Shown: positions 6,912 to 16,281 of the stretch, in pieces
Position numbering within the stretch: position 1 is the first letter of the stretch
Layout: each line of letters opens with the position of its first letter
Assembly (NCBI RefSeq): GCF_027587205.1
Contig: NZ_JAPDOD010000038.1
Coordinates: 25,120 to 89,119 of the forward strand
Direction of reading: 5' to 3'
Length of the DNA: 64,000 nucleotides
DNA from: Solirubrobacter ginsenosidimutans
GTDB taxonomy: Bacteria > Actinomycetota > Thermoleophilia > Solirubrobacterales > Solirubrobacteraceae
Position numbers and translations under genes: made by a program
Notes under the pieces: model-generated
What the model was told of the DNA's origin: nothing
Seen by the model: only the letters and a program-made list of their open reading frames with translations
Database searches by the model: none

Positions 6912-9213
6912 ACGGCTTGGCGAGGAAGCGCTCGCCGTCCTGGAGCCGCGTGTCCTTGCCCGTATAGCCCGAGATGAACAGCACGTGCGTCTCCGGAGCG
7001 CGCTCGGTGATGCGCGTGGCCAGTTCGCGCCCGTTCATGCCGGGCATCAGGATGTCCGTGATCAACAGGTCGGCGTCGGCGCCGTTGAGCGCCTCCTCCC
7101 CCCCGGCCGCCAGCCGCACCTCGTAGCCCGCCGGCTCCAGCACGGCCCGCATCAGCGCGCGGATCGAGTCGTCGTCCTCGACGACGAGCACCGAACCTGA
7201 GCCGCGCTCGGGCGTCTCGGCGGGCTGCGCCGCGTCGGCCTCCCCCAGCGCTTCGCCGCCGCGCGGGAGGAAGATCGTGAACGTCGTGCCGCGCTCGAGA
7301 CGGCTGTCGACGGCGATCCGCCCGCCGCTCTGGTGGACGATCCCGAAGACCGTCGACAGGCCGAGGCCCGTGCCCTTGCCCTCCTCCTTGGTGGTGAAGA
7401 AGGGCTCGAAGATCTTCGTCTGGGTCTCGGCGTCCATGCCCGTCCCGGTGTCGGTCACGCTCAGGCGCACGTGGCCCTCGTCGTTCGCCACGGTGGCGAT
7501 CCGCAGCTTTCCGCGGCCGTCCATCGCGTCGCGGGCGTTGATCGCGAGGTTCATCACGACCTGTTCGAGCTGGCTGCGATCGGCCACGAGCGGGCACGGT
7601 GCGGGATCGAGCTCGAGCGCCATGTCGATCTGCTCGCCGATCAGCCGCGCCAGCAGCGTCTCCATCTCCGCCACGACGGTGTTGAGGTCCATCGGCTTGG
7701 GCCGCAGGGTCTGCCGGCGCCCGAAGGCCAGCAGCCGCTGGGTGAGCTCGGTCGCCCGCTCGCCCGCCCGCTTGGCCTCCTCGATGAAGGTCCGCTGCGG
7801 TTCGTCGAGCTGTGGCAGGGCGAGCTCGGAGAACCCGATCACGCCGGTCATCAGGTTGTTGAAGTCGTGCGCGATGCCGCCCGCGAGCCGCCCGACCGAA
7901 TCGAGCTTCTGGGATTGCAGCAGCGCCCGCTCGAGCTCCTTACGGGCGGTGATGTCGCGGGCGATCTCCGCGATCGCCACGACCGCGCCGTCGGCGTCGC
8001 GGACCGGGGAGAGCGTCAGGCTGACCTCGATCTCCTTCCCGTCGCGCGTCAGGCGCACCATCTCGTGCCCCACGACCGACTCGCCCCACGCGACGCGGGA
8101 GATGATCGAGCGCAGCTCGTCGACCTCGTCGGGTGAGGCCACGAGCTCGATCGAGTTGCCGACCGCCTCGTCGCCCACGTAGCCGTACATCCGCGCGGCG
8201 CCGCGGTTCCAGGTCTGGATCCGGCCGTCGGTGCCGAGCCGCACCATCCCGTCGTCGGCGGACTCGACGATCGCCGCCATCGCGCGCACGGCCTCCTCCG
8301 CCCGCTGGCGCGCCGCGACCTCGGCCGAGAGCTCGGCGGTGCGCTCCTGCACCCGCCGCTCGAGGTGCTCCTGCAGCAGCGCGCGATCCAGCGCCGCGCC
8401 GACCTGGATGCCGAACGCGTCCAGCGTGCGCAGCTCGTCGTCGTCCAGCAGGCGCTCGTCGGGGCCGACGAGCTGGAGCCGGCCGAGCCCGCCGCCGCCG
8501 CTGCGCAGCTCGACCGTGAAGTCCACCGGCGGCGCCTGGTCGAGCGAGGTCATCCGCGAGCACGTCCCCGCCCCGCCCGCGAGGCGGTCGCCCTCGACCT
8601 CCATCCACGCGCCGCGCACGCCGGGCAGCTCGAGCGCCCGTGCCAGCGCCTCGAGCACCACCTCGTGCTGCGTCGAGGAGCGGTTCAGGCCCTCGGCGAG
8701 GCGGTAGAGGAGGTCCAGCGACTGGTAGGAGCGGGTCAGCTCGTCGTCGAGGTGAACCGTCTCCTCGAACGTGGAGAAGAGGAACTCGAGCACCTGCTCG
8801 CGCTCGGCGCCCACCGTCGCGGCGGCGGGCACGCGGCTGCGCTCGACGCCGTCGGCCAGGCAGCGCTGGACGCGCGCGAGCAGCGACGCGCTCTCGTACG
8901 GCTTGCGGACGAAGTTGTCGGCGCCGCAGGCGAGGCCCTCGATCACGTCCTGCGGGCTGGTGAGCGAGGTGAGCAGGATCACCGGGGTGTCGTGCAGCAC
9001 CGGGTCGGCCTTGATCGCGCGGCACAGCGTGTAGCCGTCCATCCGCGGCATCACGACGTCGGTCAGCACGAGCGCTGGATGGCGCGAATGCGCGATGTCC
9101 AGGGCGGCCGCACCGTCGGGCGCCGCGATCGTCTCGTAGCCGGCGCGCTGCAGGAGGAACAGCAGCTGCTCGCGCTGGGTCGGGCTGTCCTCGACGACCA
9201 GGATCTCGCTCAT
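6853..9213 (-). CDS. Hybrid sensor histidine kinase, REC-GAF-PAS-HisKA-HATPase-REC
   Basis: Last gene of the chemosensory operon and its probable output, 786 residues. An N-terminal receiver (about 1-122; E8, D9, phospho-acceptor D52, K104) is followed by a GAF-like region (about 160-280), a coiled coil, a PAS domain (about 306-425), a NtrB-like phospho-acceptor box GGIAHDFNN with H449, a HATPase with NLAINARDAM, DTGTGMD and GKGTGLGLS, and a C-terminal receiver (about 674-783, D720). There is no membrane segment, so it is cytosolic. The ATG at 9213 overlaps the cheB stop (ATGA); the longer frame to 9279 is rejected. The N-terminal receiver is the natural target of the upstream CheA, with phosphate leaving through the second receiver or a separate regulator (inference). 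Its 3' end overlaps rlmN by 59 bases. Confidence 0.9.
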   Translation of the reverse strand: MSEILVVEDSPTQREQLLFLLQRAGYETIAAPDGAAALDIAHSRHPALVLTDVVMPRMDGYTLCRAIKADPVLHDTPVILLTSLTSPQDVIEGLACGADNFVRKPYESASLLARVQRCLADGVERSRVPAAATVGAEREQVLEFLFSTFEETVHLDDELTRSYQSLDLLYRLAEGLNRSSTQHEVVLEALARALELPGVRGAWMEVEGDRLAGGAGTCSRMTSLDQAPPVDFTVELRSGGGGLGRLQLVGPDERLLDDDELRTLDAFGIQVGAALDRALLQEHLERRVQERTAELSAEVAARQRAEEAVRAMAAIVESADDGMVRLGTDGRIQTWNRGAARMYGYVGDEAVGNSIELVASPDEVDELRSIISRVAWGESVVGHEMVRLTRDGKEIEVSLTLSPVRDADGAVVAIAEIARDITARKELERALLQSQKLDSVGRLAGGIAHDFNNLMTGVIGFSELALPQLDEPQRTFIEEAKRAGERATELTQRLLAFGRRQTLRPKPMDLNTVVAEMETLLARLIGEQIDMALELDPAPCPLVADRSQLEQVVMNLAINARDAMDGRGKLRIATVANDEGHVRLSVTDTGTGMDAETQTKIFEPFFTTKEEGKGTGLGLSTVFGIVHQSGGRIAVDSRLERGTTFTIFLPRGGEALGEADAAQPAETPERGSGSVLVVEDDDSIRALMRAVLEPAGYEVRLAAGGEEALNGADADLLITDILMPGMNGRELATRITERAPETHVLFISGYTGKDTRLQDGERFLAKPFTPSALLEQVQALLTADRS

Positions 9214-10250
9214 CGCACCCGCTCCATCTCGACGGCCCATAGCGCCTCCGCGATCGCGGCGGGAGGAAGCACCTCGCACGCCGCCTTGAGGCGGACGGCC
9301 TCGCCGGGCATGCCGAAGATGACGCTCGACGCCTCGTCCTGGGCGATCGTCAGGCCGCCGGCGTCGCGCATCTGCCGCAGGCCGTCGGCGCCGTCGCGGC
9401 CCATGCCGGTCAACAGGATGCCGACCGCCTCACGCCCGCAGGTCGACGCGACCGAGCTGAAGAGCCTGCTGATCGATGGCCGGAACCCGTTCATCGGGGG
9501 TCCATGGTCGAGGTTGAGGCGCCCGTCGCGCGTGACCGTCATGTGACGGCCGCCGCCCGCGACGTGCACGGTCCCCGCCCGCAACGCCTCGCCCTGGCTC
9601 GCGACCACCACCTCCATCGGCGTCCGCGTGCCCAGCCATTCGACGAACCCATCGATGAACCCGTCGGAGATGTGCTGGACGAGCAGCACCGGGACGCCGA
9701 GCGTGCCCGGCAGCGCGGCCAGGATCGCGGAGATCGCCTGCGGGCCGCCGGTCGAGGCGCCGATCGCGACCACCTTCGCCTCGTGCGGGCGCGGGAAGCG
9801 GTTGGACGGATGCGTGCCGTTCACCTGGCGCCCGTTCCAGCGGCGGACGACCTTGACCTCGGCCATCAGCTTCAGCGTGCGCAGGAGCTCCGCGGCCGAC
9901 TCCTCATGCCCCTCGTCCCACAGTGCCGGTGGCTTCGAGAGCAGGATCAGCGCGCCCGCCTCAAGCGCCGTGAAGCCGCCGCGGGTCTCGGACTGGCTGG
10001 AGCTCGCGGTCGCCATCACGATCGGCGTGGGCGTGCTCGCCATGATCTGGCGCGTCGCCTCGTAGCCGTCCACGTTGGGCATGTGGACGTCCATCAGGAT
10101 CACGTCCGGGCGCAGGCTGGCGGCCAGCTCGACCGCTTCGCGCCCGTCCTTGGCGGCGCCGACGACCTCGATGCCCGGGTCGTCCTCCAGCAGGTAGCTG
10201 AGGTAGGCGCGGGTGACCGCGGAGTCCTCGGCCAGCAGCACCCGGATCAT
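9210..10250 (-). CDS. cheB: Protein-glutamate methylesterase CheB
   Basis: Removes methyl groups from (and deamidates) the chemoreceptor, 346 residues. The receiver has [10 protein letters not shown] at its start and acceptor D54 (VILMDVHMPNVDG). The catalytic domain carries GASTGGP with S166, QHISDGF with H193 and GMGRDGADG with D286, a complete Ser-His-Asp triad. The start ATG at 10250 overlaps the cheA stop, and its stop overlaps the start of the hybrid kinase gene, so all three are coupled. A frame extension to 10613 only runs through the shadow of cheA. In the Wsp comparison this is the WspF equivalent, whose loss would lock the system on (known for Wsp, inferred here). Confidence 0.94.
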   Translation of the reverse strand: MIRVLLAEDSAVTRAYLSYLLEDDPGIEVVGAAKDGREAVELAASLRPDVILMDVHMPNVDGYEATRQIMASTPTPIVMATASSSQSETRGGFTALEAGALILLSKPPALWDEGHEESAAELLRTLKLMAEVKVVRRWNGRQVNGTHPSNRFPRPHEAKVVAIGASTGGPQAISAILAALPGTLGVPVLLVQHISDGFIDGFVEWLGTRTPMEVVVASQGEALRAGTVHVAGGGRHMTVTRDGRLNLDHGPPMNGFRPSISRLFSSVASTCGREAVGILLTGMGRDGADGLRQMRDAGGLTIAQDEASSVIFGMPGEAVRLKAACEVLPPAAIAEALWAVEMERVR

Positions 10251-12409
10251 GGCCTGACCCCGAGCCGGTTGATGATCTCGAGCAGGTTGGACTGCTCGAA
10301 GCTCGACTTGACGACGTAGGCGTTCGCGCCCACCTCGATCCCGCGCTCCTTGTCCTCGCGCGCCTCGAGCGCGCTGACGAGCACCACCGGAAGGTCCTGC
10401 AGGCGCTCGTCGGCGCGGATGCGCTGGGTGAGCTCGAAGCCGTTCATGCGCGGCATGTCGACGTCGGAGACGACGAGATCGAAGCGCTCGCTCTTGAGCG
10501 TCGTCCACGCGTCGAGCCCGTCGACGGCGACCTTGACCTGGTAGCCGGCGAGCTCGAGCAGGCCGCGCTCCATCGCGCGGGTGGTGACGGCGTCGTCGAC
10601 GACGAGCACCCACGGCGGGCCGTCGGGCTCCGGCGCGGGCTCGGCGATCTCGGGGCTCGTGTCAGCGATCGTCCGCGCCTCGGCCGCACCCGCGACGAGG
10701 TCGGCCGGGCGCAGGACGAGGACCAGCTCGCCGGCGCCGAGCAACCCCGCGGCGGCGACGTTGCGCACGCGGATCAGCGGCGGCTCGAAGTCCTTCACGA
10801 GCACCTCGCGGTCGCCGACGATCTCGTCGACGAGGACGCCGGCCCGCTGTCCGCCAGCATTGAGGATCGCGCACGCGAGTCGCTCGCTCGGAGCGTGCGA
10901 CGCCTCGATCCCGAGCAGGTTCGCCAGCGGCGCGCACGGCAGCAGCTCGCCCTCGTAGCGGATCTTCAGCTGCCCGCCCTGGGTCAGCGGCTCGGGGGCG
11001 ATCGCGCGGTCGACGTTCTCGATCGGCAGGAGGAAGCGCTGCTCGCCGGCGCGCACCAGCAGGCCGCGGAAGGTCGCGATCGTCGCGGGCGCGATCAGCC
11101 GGATCGTCGTGCCCTCGCCCGGGCGGGTGTCGAGCTGGACCTCGCCGCCGAGCTTGGTGACCTGCTCCTTGACGATCGCCAGCCCGAGCCCGTGGCCGGA
11201 CACGTCGGTGATGACGAAGCTCGTGCTCAACCCCGAGCGGAAGACGAGCGCCAGCGCCTCCTCCTCGGACGCCGGAACCGCGATCCGCGCGCGGCGGGCG
11301 GCGTCCTGGACGCGCTGCGCGTCGATCCCGCGGCCGTCGTCGGTGAGGACGAACTCGACGCGGCCGCGTTCGAGGGGGCGGACCGTGGCCGTGAGGCGGC
11401 CGATCGCGGGCTTGCCCAGCGCGGTGCGCTCGTCTGCGGGCTCAAGGCCGTGGTCGACGGCGTTGCGCACCATGTGGATGAGCGGGCCCTTGATCGCCTC
11501 CAGCACCCGCCGGTCGACCCGCAGCTCGCCGCCGGTGGCGGAGAACTCGACGCGCTTGTCCTGGCTCTGCGCGAGGTCGCGGACCATCAGCGGCAGCAGG
11601 TCGAGCACGCTGGAGGCGGGCATCATGCGCACGCGCTGGGCCTGCTCGAGCAGGCCGTCTACGGCGCCCGCGATCGAGCGCCGGTCGCGCCGCAGCCCGG
11701 TGACCATCGCGCGCGCGGTCGCTTCCAGCGCGCGGATCTCGGCCAGCGGGTCCTCGGCGCGATGGGCGTGGCGCAGCCGCTCGTGGAACGCCTCGGCGCC
11801 GGTGACCCACTCGTCCGCGGCGAGCTTGATCGCCAGCAACTCCTCGCCCCGCCGCAGGAGGACGTCGAGGTCGTCGGTCGCCATCCGGATCGTCGCGGCG
11901 CGCTTGGCCGCGACCGCGGGCCCGGGGACGGCAACCGGCGCATCCGGCTCCGCCGCCGGCTCGGGCTCGGGTTCGGGTTCCGGTGCACGCTTCGGCTGCG
12001 GCGCGATGTCATCCGGGTCGATCACCGCGCGGTCCAGGCGCTCCAGAAGGTCCGGCGGCACGGGCGTCCCCGGGCCGCTCGCGACGAGCACCGCGATCGC
12101 CGCGACCGCCTCGTCGAGCAGGGAGATCACCGCCTCGCCCGGCAGGGTTTCCGAGCGCTTGAGGACGCTCAGCAGCGCCTCACAGCTCGCGCAGAGGCGC
12201 TCGACGTCGCGCTGACCCACGGACCGCGCCGCGCCCTTGAGCGTGTGCATGTCGCGAAAGGTCGACTCGACCAGCGCCCGGGCCTCCTCCTCCGGCCGCT
12301 CGGCGGACAGCTCCAGCAGGTGGCGGCGGAGCGCGACCAGGTGCTCGTCGGCCTCGACGGCGAACGTCGCAAGCAGCCGCGCCATCAGCTCCGAGTCACG
12401 CCTCGGCAT
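10247..12409 (-). CDS. cheA: Chemosensory histidine kinase CheA with C-terminal receiver (CheA-REC)
   Basis: Core kinase of the operon, 720 residues. Domains in order: HPt with phosphorylated H55 in [10 protein letters not shown]; a Pro/Glu-rich linker (PEPEPEPEP, about 140-165); the dimerisation and HATPase region with [20 protein letters not shown] and [15 protein letters not shown]; a CheW-like domain (about 450-580); and a receiver (about 597-720) with acceptor D649. Fusion of a receiver to CheA is seen in FrzE and WspE and usually serves as phosphate sink or auxiliary output. No separate P2 CheY-docking domain is evident between HPt and kinase. Its start overlaps the receptor gene by 14 bases and its stop overlaps cheB. 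Confidence 0.93.
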   Translation of the reverse strand: MPRRDSELMARLLATFAVEADEHLVALRRHLLELSAERPEEEARALVESTFRDMHTLKGAARSVGQRDVERLCASCEALLSVLKRSETLPGEAVISLLDEAVAAIAVLVASGPGTPVPPDLLERLDRAVIDPDDIAPQPKRAPEPEPEPEPAAEPDAPVAVPGPAVAAKRAATIRMATDDLDVLLRRGEELLAIKLAADEWVTGAEAFHERLRHAHRAEDPLAEIRALEATARAMVTGLRRDRRSIAGAVDGLLEQAQRVRMMPASSVLDLLPLMVRDLAQSQDKRVEFSATGGELRVDRRVLEAIKGPLIHMVRNAVDHGLEPADERTALGKPAIGRLTATVRPLERGRVEFVLTDDGRGIDAQRVQDAARRARIAVPASEEEALALVFRSGLSTSFVITDVSGHGLGLAIVKEQVTKLGGEVQLDTRPGEGTTIRLIAPATIATFRGLLVRAGEQRFLLPIENVDRAIAPEPLTQGGQLKIRYEGELLPCAPLANLLGIEASHAPSERLACAILNAGGQRAGVLVDEIVGDREVLVKDFEPPLIRVRNVAAAGLLGAGELVLVLRPADLVAGAAEARTIADTSPEIAEPAPEPDGPPWVLVVDDAVTTRAMERGLLELAGYQVKVAVDGLDAWTTLKSERFDLVVSDVDMPRMNGFELTQRIRADERLQDLPVVLVSALEAREDKERGIEVGANAYVVKSSFEQSNLLEIINRLGVRP

Positions 12410-13895
12410 ACGCCCCCGCGAGCGTGCGGTCGCGGCGACCGTTCGGCGAGACGAGGTCGGTGAGGCGCTTGGAGAGGTTGTCGAGCTCGCGCGCGGCCTG
12501 CTCGACCTGGCGGGTCGCGGCCATGTTCTGCGACGACGCCTCGCGGATGTTCTGCATCGCCAGCGCGACCTGGTCGACCCCGGTCATCTGCTGCTGGGAG
12601 GACGCGAGGATCTGCTGGGCGGAGTCCGCGGCCTGCGCGAGCCGGTCGCCCAGCTGGCGGATCGCCTCGCCCGCCTCGGTCGTGATCGCCTCGCCCGCCT
12701 CACTGGCCTTGACGCCCTGCTCGGCGGCCATCACGGCGGCCTGCGTCGCACCCTGGATCTCGCTCAGGATGTCGCGGATCTGCGACGTCGCCTGGCGCGA
12801 CTGCTCGGCCAGCGACTTCACCTCGGAGGCGACGACGGCGAAGCCGCGCCCCGCGTCCCCCGCCTTGGCGGCTTCGATGCCCGCGTTGACGCTGAGCAGG
12901 TTCGACTGCTCCGCGAGCCCGTTGACGGTGCGGACGATCTCGCCGATCGCCTGCGCCTGGTCGGAGAGCGTGAGGATGCGCTCCGCCAGCGCCTCCATCC
13001 GCGCCCGCGCCTCTTGCGTGCCGCGCACGCTCTCGTCGACGGCGCGCCGGCCGTCGCGCGAGATCTCCGCCGTCTCGCGCACGTCCTTGGCTACGAGCCG
13101 CGCCTTCTCGGTCGTCAGCGCCACGGTCTGTCTGACCTCGTCGGCGGTCGCGGTCGTCTGGTGGATCGCGGTCTCCTCCTCCGCCGCGCCGCTGGCCTGC
13201 TGCGCGGTGGCGGCGAGGATGCCGGTGGAGGCCGACGCGATCGTGGCGACCGCGTCGTGCAGGTGGCGGGTGACCGCGCGCCCGAGCCCCCAGGCGATCA
13301 GGACCCCGAGGATCATCGCCGCGGCGGCCACTGCGACGAGCAGCCAGATCGAGCGCAGCGCGTCGTCGGCCGCCTCCGTGGCGGTCGTCCCTGACCGCTT
13401 GCGCTCCGCCGCGACGAGGTCGACGGCCAGGTTGCGCATCGACGAGCGGACCGGGATGACGTTCTCGTTGTAGGCCTTCAGCGCCCCGGCGTCGTCACCT
13501 GACCGCTTGAGGTCGACAGCGTTTTGGACGGCGGTGTGCCACTGGTCGAGCTGGCGGACGACCTCCGACCAGCCGGAGACCTGCGCGGGCGTCGTGCTGG
13601 ACTCGCGCACGCCGACCGCGGCCGCGCGGGCCACCTTGAAGCGCTCCTCGAGCGTGTCGATCGTCGCGGCGCGGCCGGTCAGGAGGTAGCTCGTCATCGC
13701 GACCGACGACGCGTCCAGGCCCTGAAGCGACTCAGTTCCGCCGAGGGCGCGGTCCTGCAGCGTCGCGACCGCGGAGGTGAAGTTCTCGCGGGAGGAGCGC
13801 AACGAGAGGATCGCGAACACCGCGGTCCCGAGCATCAGCACGAGCACCACGCCGTATCCGGCGGCGATCCGCCGGCCGATCGTCTGGTTGCGCAT
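12396..13895 (-). CDS. Methyl-accepting chemotaxis protein without a recognisable HAMP domain
   Basis: Single receptor of the system, 499 residues. TM1 is about 11-31, a periplasmic four-helix-type domain of about 150 residues follows, and TM2 is about 183-204. Directly after TM2 the sequence enters the coiled-coil signalling bundle ([17 protein letters not shown]...), so the HAMP converter usually found there is missing or severely shortened. The tip is well conserved ([18 protein letters not shown] then [18 protein letters not shown]). Glu/Gln pairs on both arms could be methylated by the linked CheR. ATG 13895 is preferred over GTG 13898 because an AAAGAG lies 8 bases upstream. It is preceded by cheW2 (13-base gap) and overlaps cheA. 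Confidence 0.92.
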   Translation of the reverse strand: MRNQTIGRRIAAGYGVVLVLMLGTAVFAILSLRSSRENFTSAVATLQDRALGGTESLQGLDASSVAMTSYLLTGRAATIDTLEERFKVARAAAVGVRESSTTPAQVSGWSEVVRQLDQWHTAVQNAVDLKRSGDDAGALKAYNENVIPVRSSMRNLAVDLVAAERKRSGTTATEAADDALRSIWLLVAVAAAAMILGVLIAWGLGRAVTRHLHDAVATIASASTGILAATAQQASGAAEEETAIHQTTATADEVRQTVALTTEKARLVAKDVRETAEISRDGRRAVDESVRGTQEARARMEALAERILTLSDQAQAIGEIVRTVNGLAEQSNLLSVNAGIEAAKAGDAGRGFAVVASEVKSLAEQSRQATSQIRDILSEIQGATQAAVMAAEQGVKASEAGEAITTEAGEAIRQLGDRLAQAADSAQQILASSQQQMTGVDQVALAMQNIREASSQNMAATRQVEQAARELDNLSKRLTDLVSPNGRRDRTLAGAYAEA

Positions 13896-13908
13896 CACGG
13901 CATCTCTT

Positions 13909-14442
13909 TCATTCGTCGTCGATGCGCAGCCGCGGGTCCGCGGCGAGCGCTTCCAGGTCCAATACGGTCACGAGGTCGCGGTCGAGGTCCTGCACCCGCT
14001 CGCGCGTGGTCTGCTCCACGGTTTCGGCCGCGATCCCGAACGTCATGCCGTCGACGGCCACCGCGACGGTCTGGGTCAGCTCGGCGCTTGGGTCGCCGTG
14101 CGGGACGAGCTGGCGGCGCAGATCCATCACCGGCAGCACGCGCCCGCGATGGTTGACCACGCCCAGGAGGAAGCCGGGCGTGCCGGGCACCGGCGTCGGG
14201 CTTCCCAACGGCGTCGCTTCGAGCACGTGCTCCGCCGCGAGCGCGAAGCGGTCGCCGCAGAGCGTGATCCGCACGTAGTCACGGCCGGCGTCGCCGGTGT
14301 CGGCGGCGGGGGGAATCGCGAGCAGGCGCGCGCGCTCGGCCAGCACAGCGCGCTCCTCCTCGGGCGTCTGAGTCTCGACGAGGGCGCGGCGCGCCGCCGC
14401 CAGGCGCTCGCGGGCCAGGTCCCAATCGAACGTCTGCGTCAT
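13909..14442 (-). CDS. cheW: CheW-like coupling protein with N-terminal helical extension
   Basis: Second CheW of the operon, 177 residues. About 55 N-terminal residues are charged and helical ([31 protein letters not shown] split over two helices), then comes a standard CheW fold: [48 protein letters not shown] and the closing TVLDLEAL. The start at ATG 14442 overlaps the cheR stop (ATGA). The open frame continues upstream to 15327, but that is the antisense-frame shadow of cheR. Two differently shaped CheW proteins in one operon is a feature of Wsp and Frz systems. The extension may bind the CheR TPR domain or the receptor (speculation). Confidence 0.88.
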   Translation of the reverse strand: MTQTFDWDLARERLAAARRALVETQTPEEERAVLAERARLLAIPPAADTGDAGRDYVRITLCGDRFALAAEHVLEATPLGSPTPVPGTPGFLLGVVNHRGRVLPVMDLRRQLVPHGDPSAELTQTVAVAVDGMTFGIAAETVEQTTRERVQDLDRDLVTVLDLEALAADPRLRIDDE

Positions 14443-15632
14443 CGCTCGACCCGGGCCAGGAGCGAGGCGGGCGCGTGCTCGCCGAAGAGCTCGGCGGCGG
14501 TCGTGAGGCTGCGGCGGCCGGACTCCTCGTCGCCGCGACGCAACAGCAGCGAGCCGAGCCGGAAGTGGGCATTGGCCGAGTCGGGCTCGCTGTAGATCGC
14601 GCGTCGGACGGCGGCGATCGCGGCGGGCAGATCCCCGCGCTCCTCCTCGACGGCGGCGGTCAGCAGGTGCGCCTCGGCGTCGAGCGGGTCGTCGCGGAGC
14701 GCCTGCAGGCAGAGGGCGATGGCGTCGTCGAGCTGGCCGCGGTCGGCGGCCGCGCGGGCGCGCTGGAGCGCGGACTCGAGCGGGGGCGCGGCGGGCGTCT
14801 TGCGCTGGTCCGGTTGGGCTTGGGTGGGCACCGGTGGAGCGCTGTCGCGCCGGCGCAGCAGCCGGACACCGGCGAGCTCCACCGGCGCCAGCAGGTTCGC
14901 CTCGGACGCGGGCGTGGAGTCCAGCGGGCTCACCACCAGCCAGCCCTCGGGCGCGAGCGCCCGCCCGAGCCGCACCACGGCCTCGTGGCGGATGTCGTCG
15001 GCCAGGTACATCAGGACGTTGCGGCAGACGATCAGGTCCAGCGAGCCGGGGTAGGCCTCGGTCGCGAGGTTCAGCGGCGCGAACTGCACCATCGCGCGGA
15101 TCCGCTCGTCGACGACGTGGCGCCTGGGATCGCGCGAGTCGAAGTGGCCGCGCGCCCAGACGGGCAGGTCGCGCAGCGCCCAGTCGCCGTAGACGCCGGA
15201 GCGGGCGACCTCGAGCGCGTGCGTGTCGAGGTCTGAGGCCTGGATCGACACCCGCCAGCCGGTGCGATCGGGGAGCAGGCGGTCGACCACCATCGCGAGC
15301 GAGTACGGCTCCTGTCCCGCGGCGCAACCCGCGCTCCAGAGCGACAGGCGCAGGTCGCCCGCCGCGCGGCGCTGGGCGATCAGGTCGGGCAGCACGCGCT
15401 CGACCAGGGCGGCGTACAGCGCCGCGTCGCGGAAGAAGTAGCTCTCCTGGATCGTCAATGCGCGGATCAGCGCGCGCCAGCGCGGATCGGTGGTCGGCTG
15501 CGCGCGCAGCGCGTCCAGCAGCTCGCGCGGCGCGTCGGTGGCGCCGTCGAGCGCGCGCTCGAGATCCGCCTCACGGCGCGCGGGGAAGTCGAGCCCGAGC
15601 CGGTCGCGCACGAGCGTCCGGGCCTCGTCCAT
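14439..15632 (-). CDS. cheR: CheR methyltransferase fused to C-terminal TPR repeats
   Basis: SAM-dependent glutamate methyltransferase acting on the receptor, 397 residues. After a short N-terminal helical domain come the family signatures ESYFFRD (about 62-68), WSAGCAAGQEPYSLAM for SAM binding, and DLIVCRNVLMYL. The C-terminal 120 residues contain about three TPR-like helical repeats (ALQRARAAADRGQLDDAIALC, AVEEERGDLPAAIAAVRRA, AHFRLGSLLLRRGDEESG shown in part). CheR-TPR fusions are typical of WspC and FrzF rather than flagellar CheR. ATG 15632 follows cheW1 by 17 bases, and the stop overlaps the start of cheW2. Confidence 0.93.
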   Translation of the reverse strand: MDEARTLVRDRLGLDFPARREADLERALDGATDAPRELLDALRAQPTTDPRWRALIRALTIQESYFFRDAALYAALVERVLPDLIAQRRAAGDLRLSLWSAGCAAGQEPYSLAMVVDRLLPDRTGWRVSIQASDLDTHALEVARSGVYGDWALRDLPVWARGHFDSRDPRRHVVDERIRAMVQFAPLNLATEAYPGSLDLIVCRNVLMYLADDIRHEAVVRLGRALAPEGWLVVSPLDSTPASEANLLAPVELAGVRLLRRRDSAPPVPTQAQPDQRKTPAAPPLESALQRARAAADRGQLDDAIALCLQALRDDPLDAEAHLLTAAVEEERGDLPAAIAAVRRAIYSEPDSANAHFRLGSLLLRRGDEESGRRSLTTAAELFGEHAPASLLARVER

Positions 15633-15649
15633 GACGTCGCCCGGGAGCG

Positions 15650-16126
15650 TCAGCGCGCTGCTCCCGTGAGCGCCGCGTCGAGCGCGACCTCGTCGTCGGC
15701 GGTGAGGAAGGCATCGAGGTCGTAGATCGCGAGCACGCCGTCCTCGAGTGACGCCACGCCCGCCATCGGCGCCGGTGACTGCTCGACCGGCGGGCCGATC
15801 CGGCCGCGCTCGATGGAGATCACGCCGAGGACGTCGTCGACCGGCAGGGCGACGCGGCGCGTGTTCGTGCGTGCCAGGACGAGGCGTGCGCTCGGACCGC
15901 GCTCAGTGGTGGGACGCCCGATGCGCAGATCGAGATCGAGGACCGGCACGATCTCTCCGCCGACATTGACCGCCCCTCGGATCCCCATCGGCGACTCAGG
16001 CAGCGGGGACACCGCGACCATGCCGACGACCCGCGCGACGGCCGCCAGCGGAAATGCCCAACTTTGCCCGCCGACGACCACGGCGACGAGCTCGACATCG
16101 TCTCCAGCGCTGCGTTCGCGCCCCAT
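15650..16126 (-). CDS. cheW: CheW-like coupling protein, first gene of the chemosensory operon
   Basis: Adaptor linking receptor and CheA, 158 residues, compact CheW fold: VAVVVGGQSWAFPLAAVARV, SPLPESPMGIRGAVNVGG, IVPVLDLDLRIG and the closing LAIYDLDAFLT. ATG 16126 (MGRERSAGDD) was chosen because the first beta strand of the fold begins about ten residues later. The open frame to 16564 crosses the terminator region and is rejected. No strong Shine-Dalgarno is visible. It is the promoter-proximal gene of a seven-gene minus-strand operon, so the promoter should lie in 16127-16241, where no clear consensus was found. Confidence 0.87.
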   Translation of the reverse strand: MGRERSAGDDVELVAVVVGGQSWAFPLAAVARVVGMVAVSPLPESPMGIRGAVNVGGEIVPVLDLDLRIGRPTTERGPSARLVLARTNTRRVALPVDDVLGVISIERGRIGPPVEQSPAPMAGVASLEDGVLAIYDLDAFLTADDEVALDAALTGAAR

Positions 16127-16241
16127 TCCGCGGTCGGTATAGCGCGGTCCGAGACACCGCGGAGCCGGTTCATCGCGGCGCGCGCGCGAATCCCGCATGA
16201 GAGCACAGCGCGCCGGATTTCGGCTGGGGTATATCCCCAAG

Positions 16242-16273
16242 TCAGCGCGCGGACTTACGCGTCCGCGCGCTGA
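16242..16273 (-). terminator. Perfect 13-bp hairpin, probable terminator of the arylsulfotransferase-like gene
   Basis: TCAGCGCGCGGAC (16242-16254) pairs perfectly with 16261-16273 around a six-base loop, 9 bases after the stop of the minus-strand gene that ends at 16282. There is no T-run, which is common for terminators in very GC-rich actinobacteria. It also separates that gene from the promoter region of the chemosensory operon. A GGGGTATATCCCC palindrome lies next to it at about 16226-16238. Confidence 0.65.
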
Positions 16274-16281
16274 GCAATGAG

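Noticed and set aside
16127..16241. GCCGAAAT considered as a flagellar sigma-28 type -10 for the chemosensory operon
   Set aside because: No TAAA-like -35 occurs at the required distance, and no flagellar genes are present.
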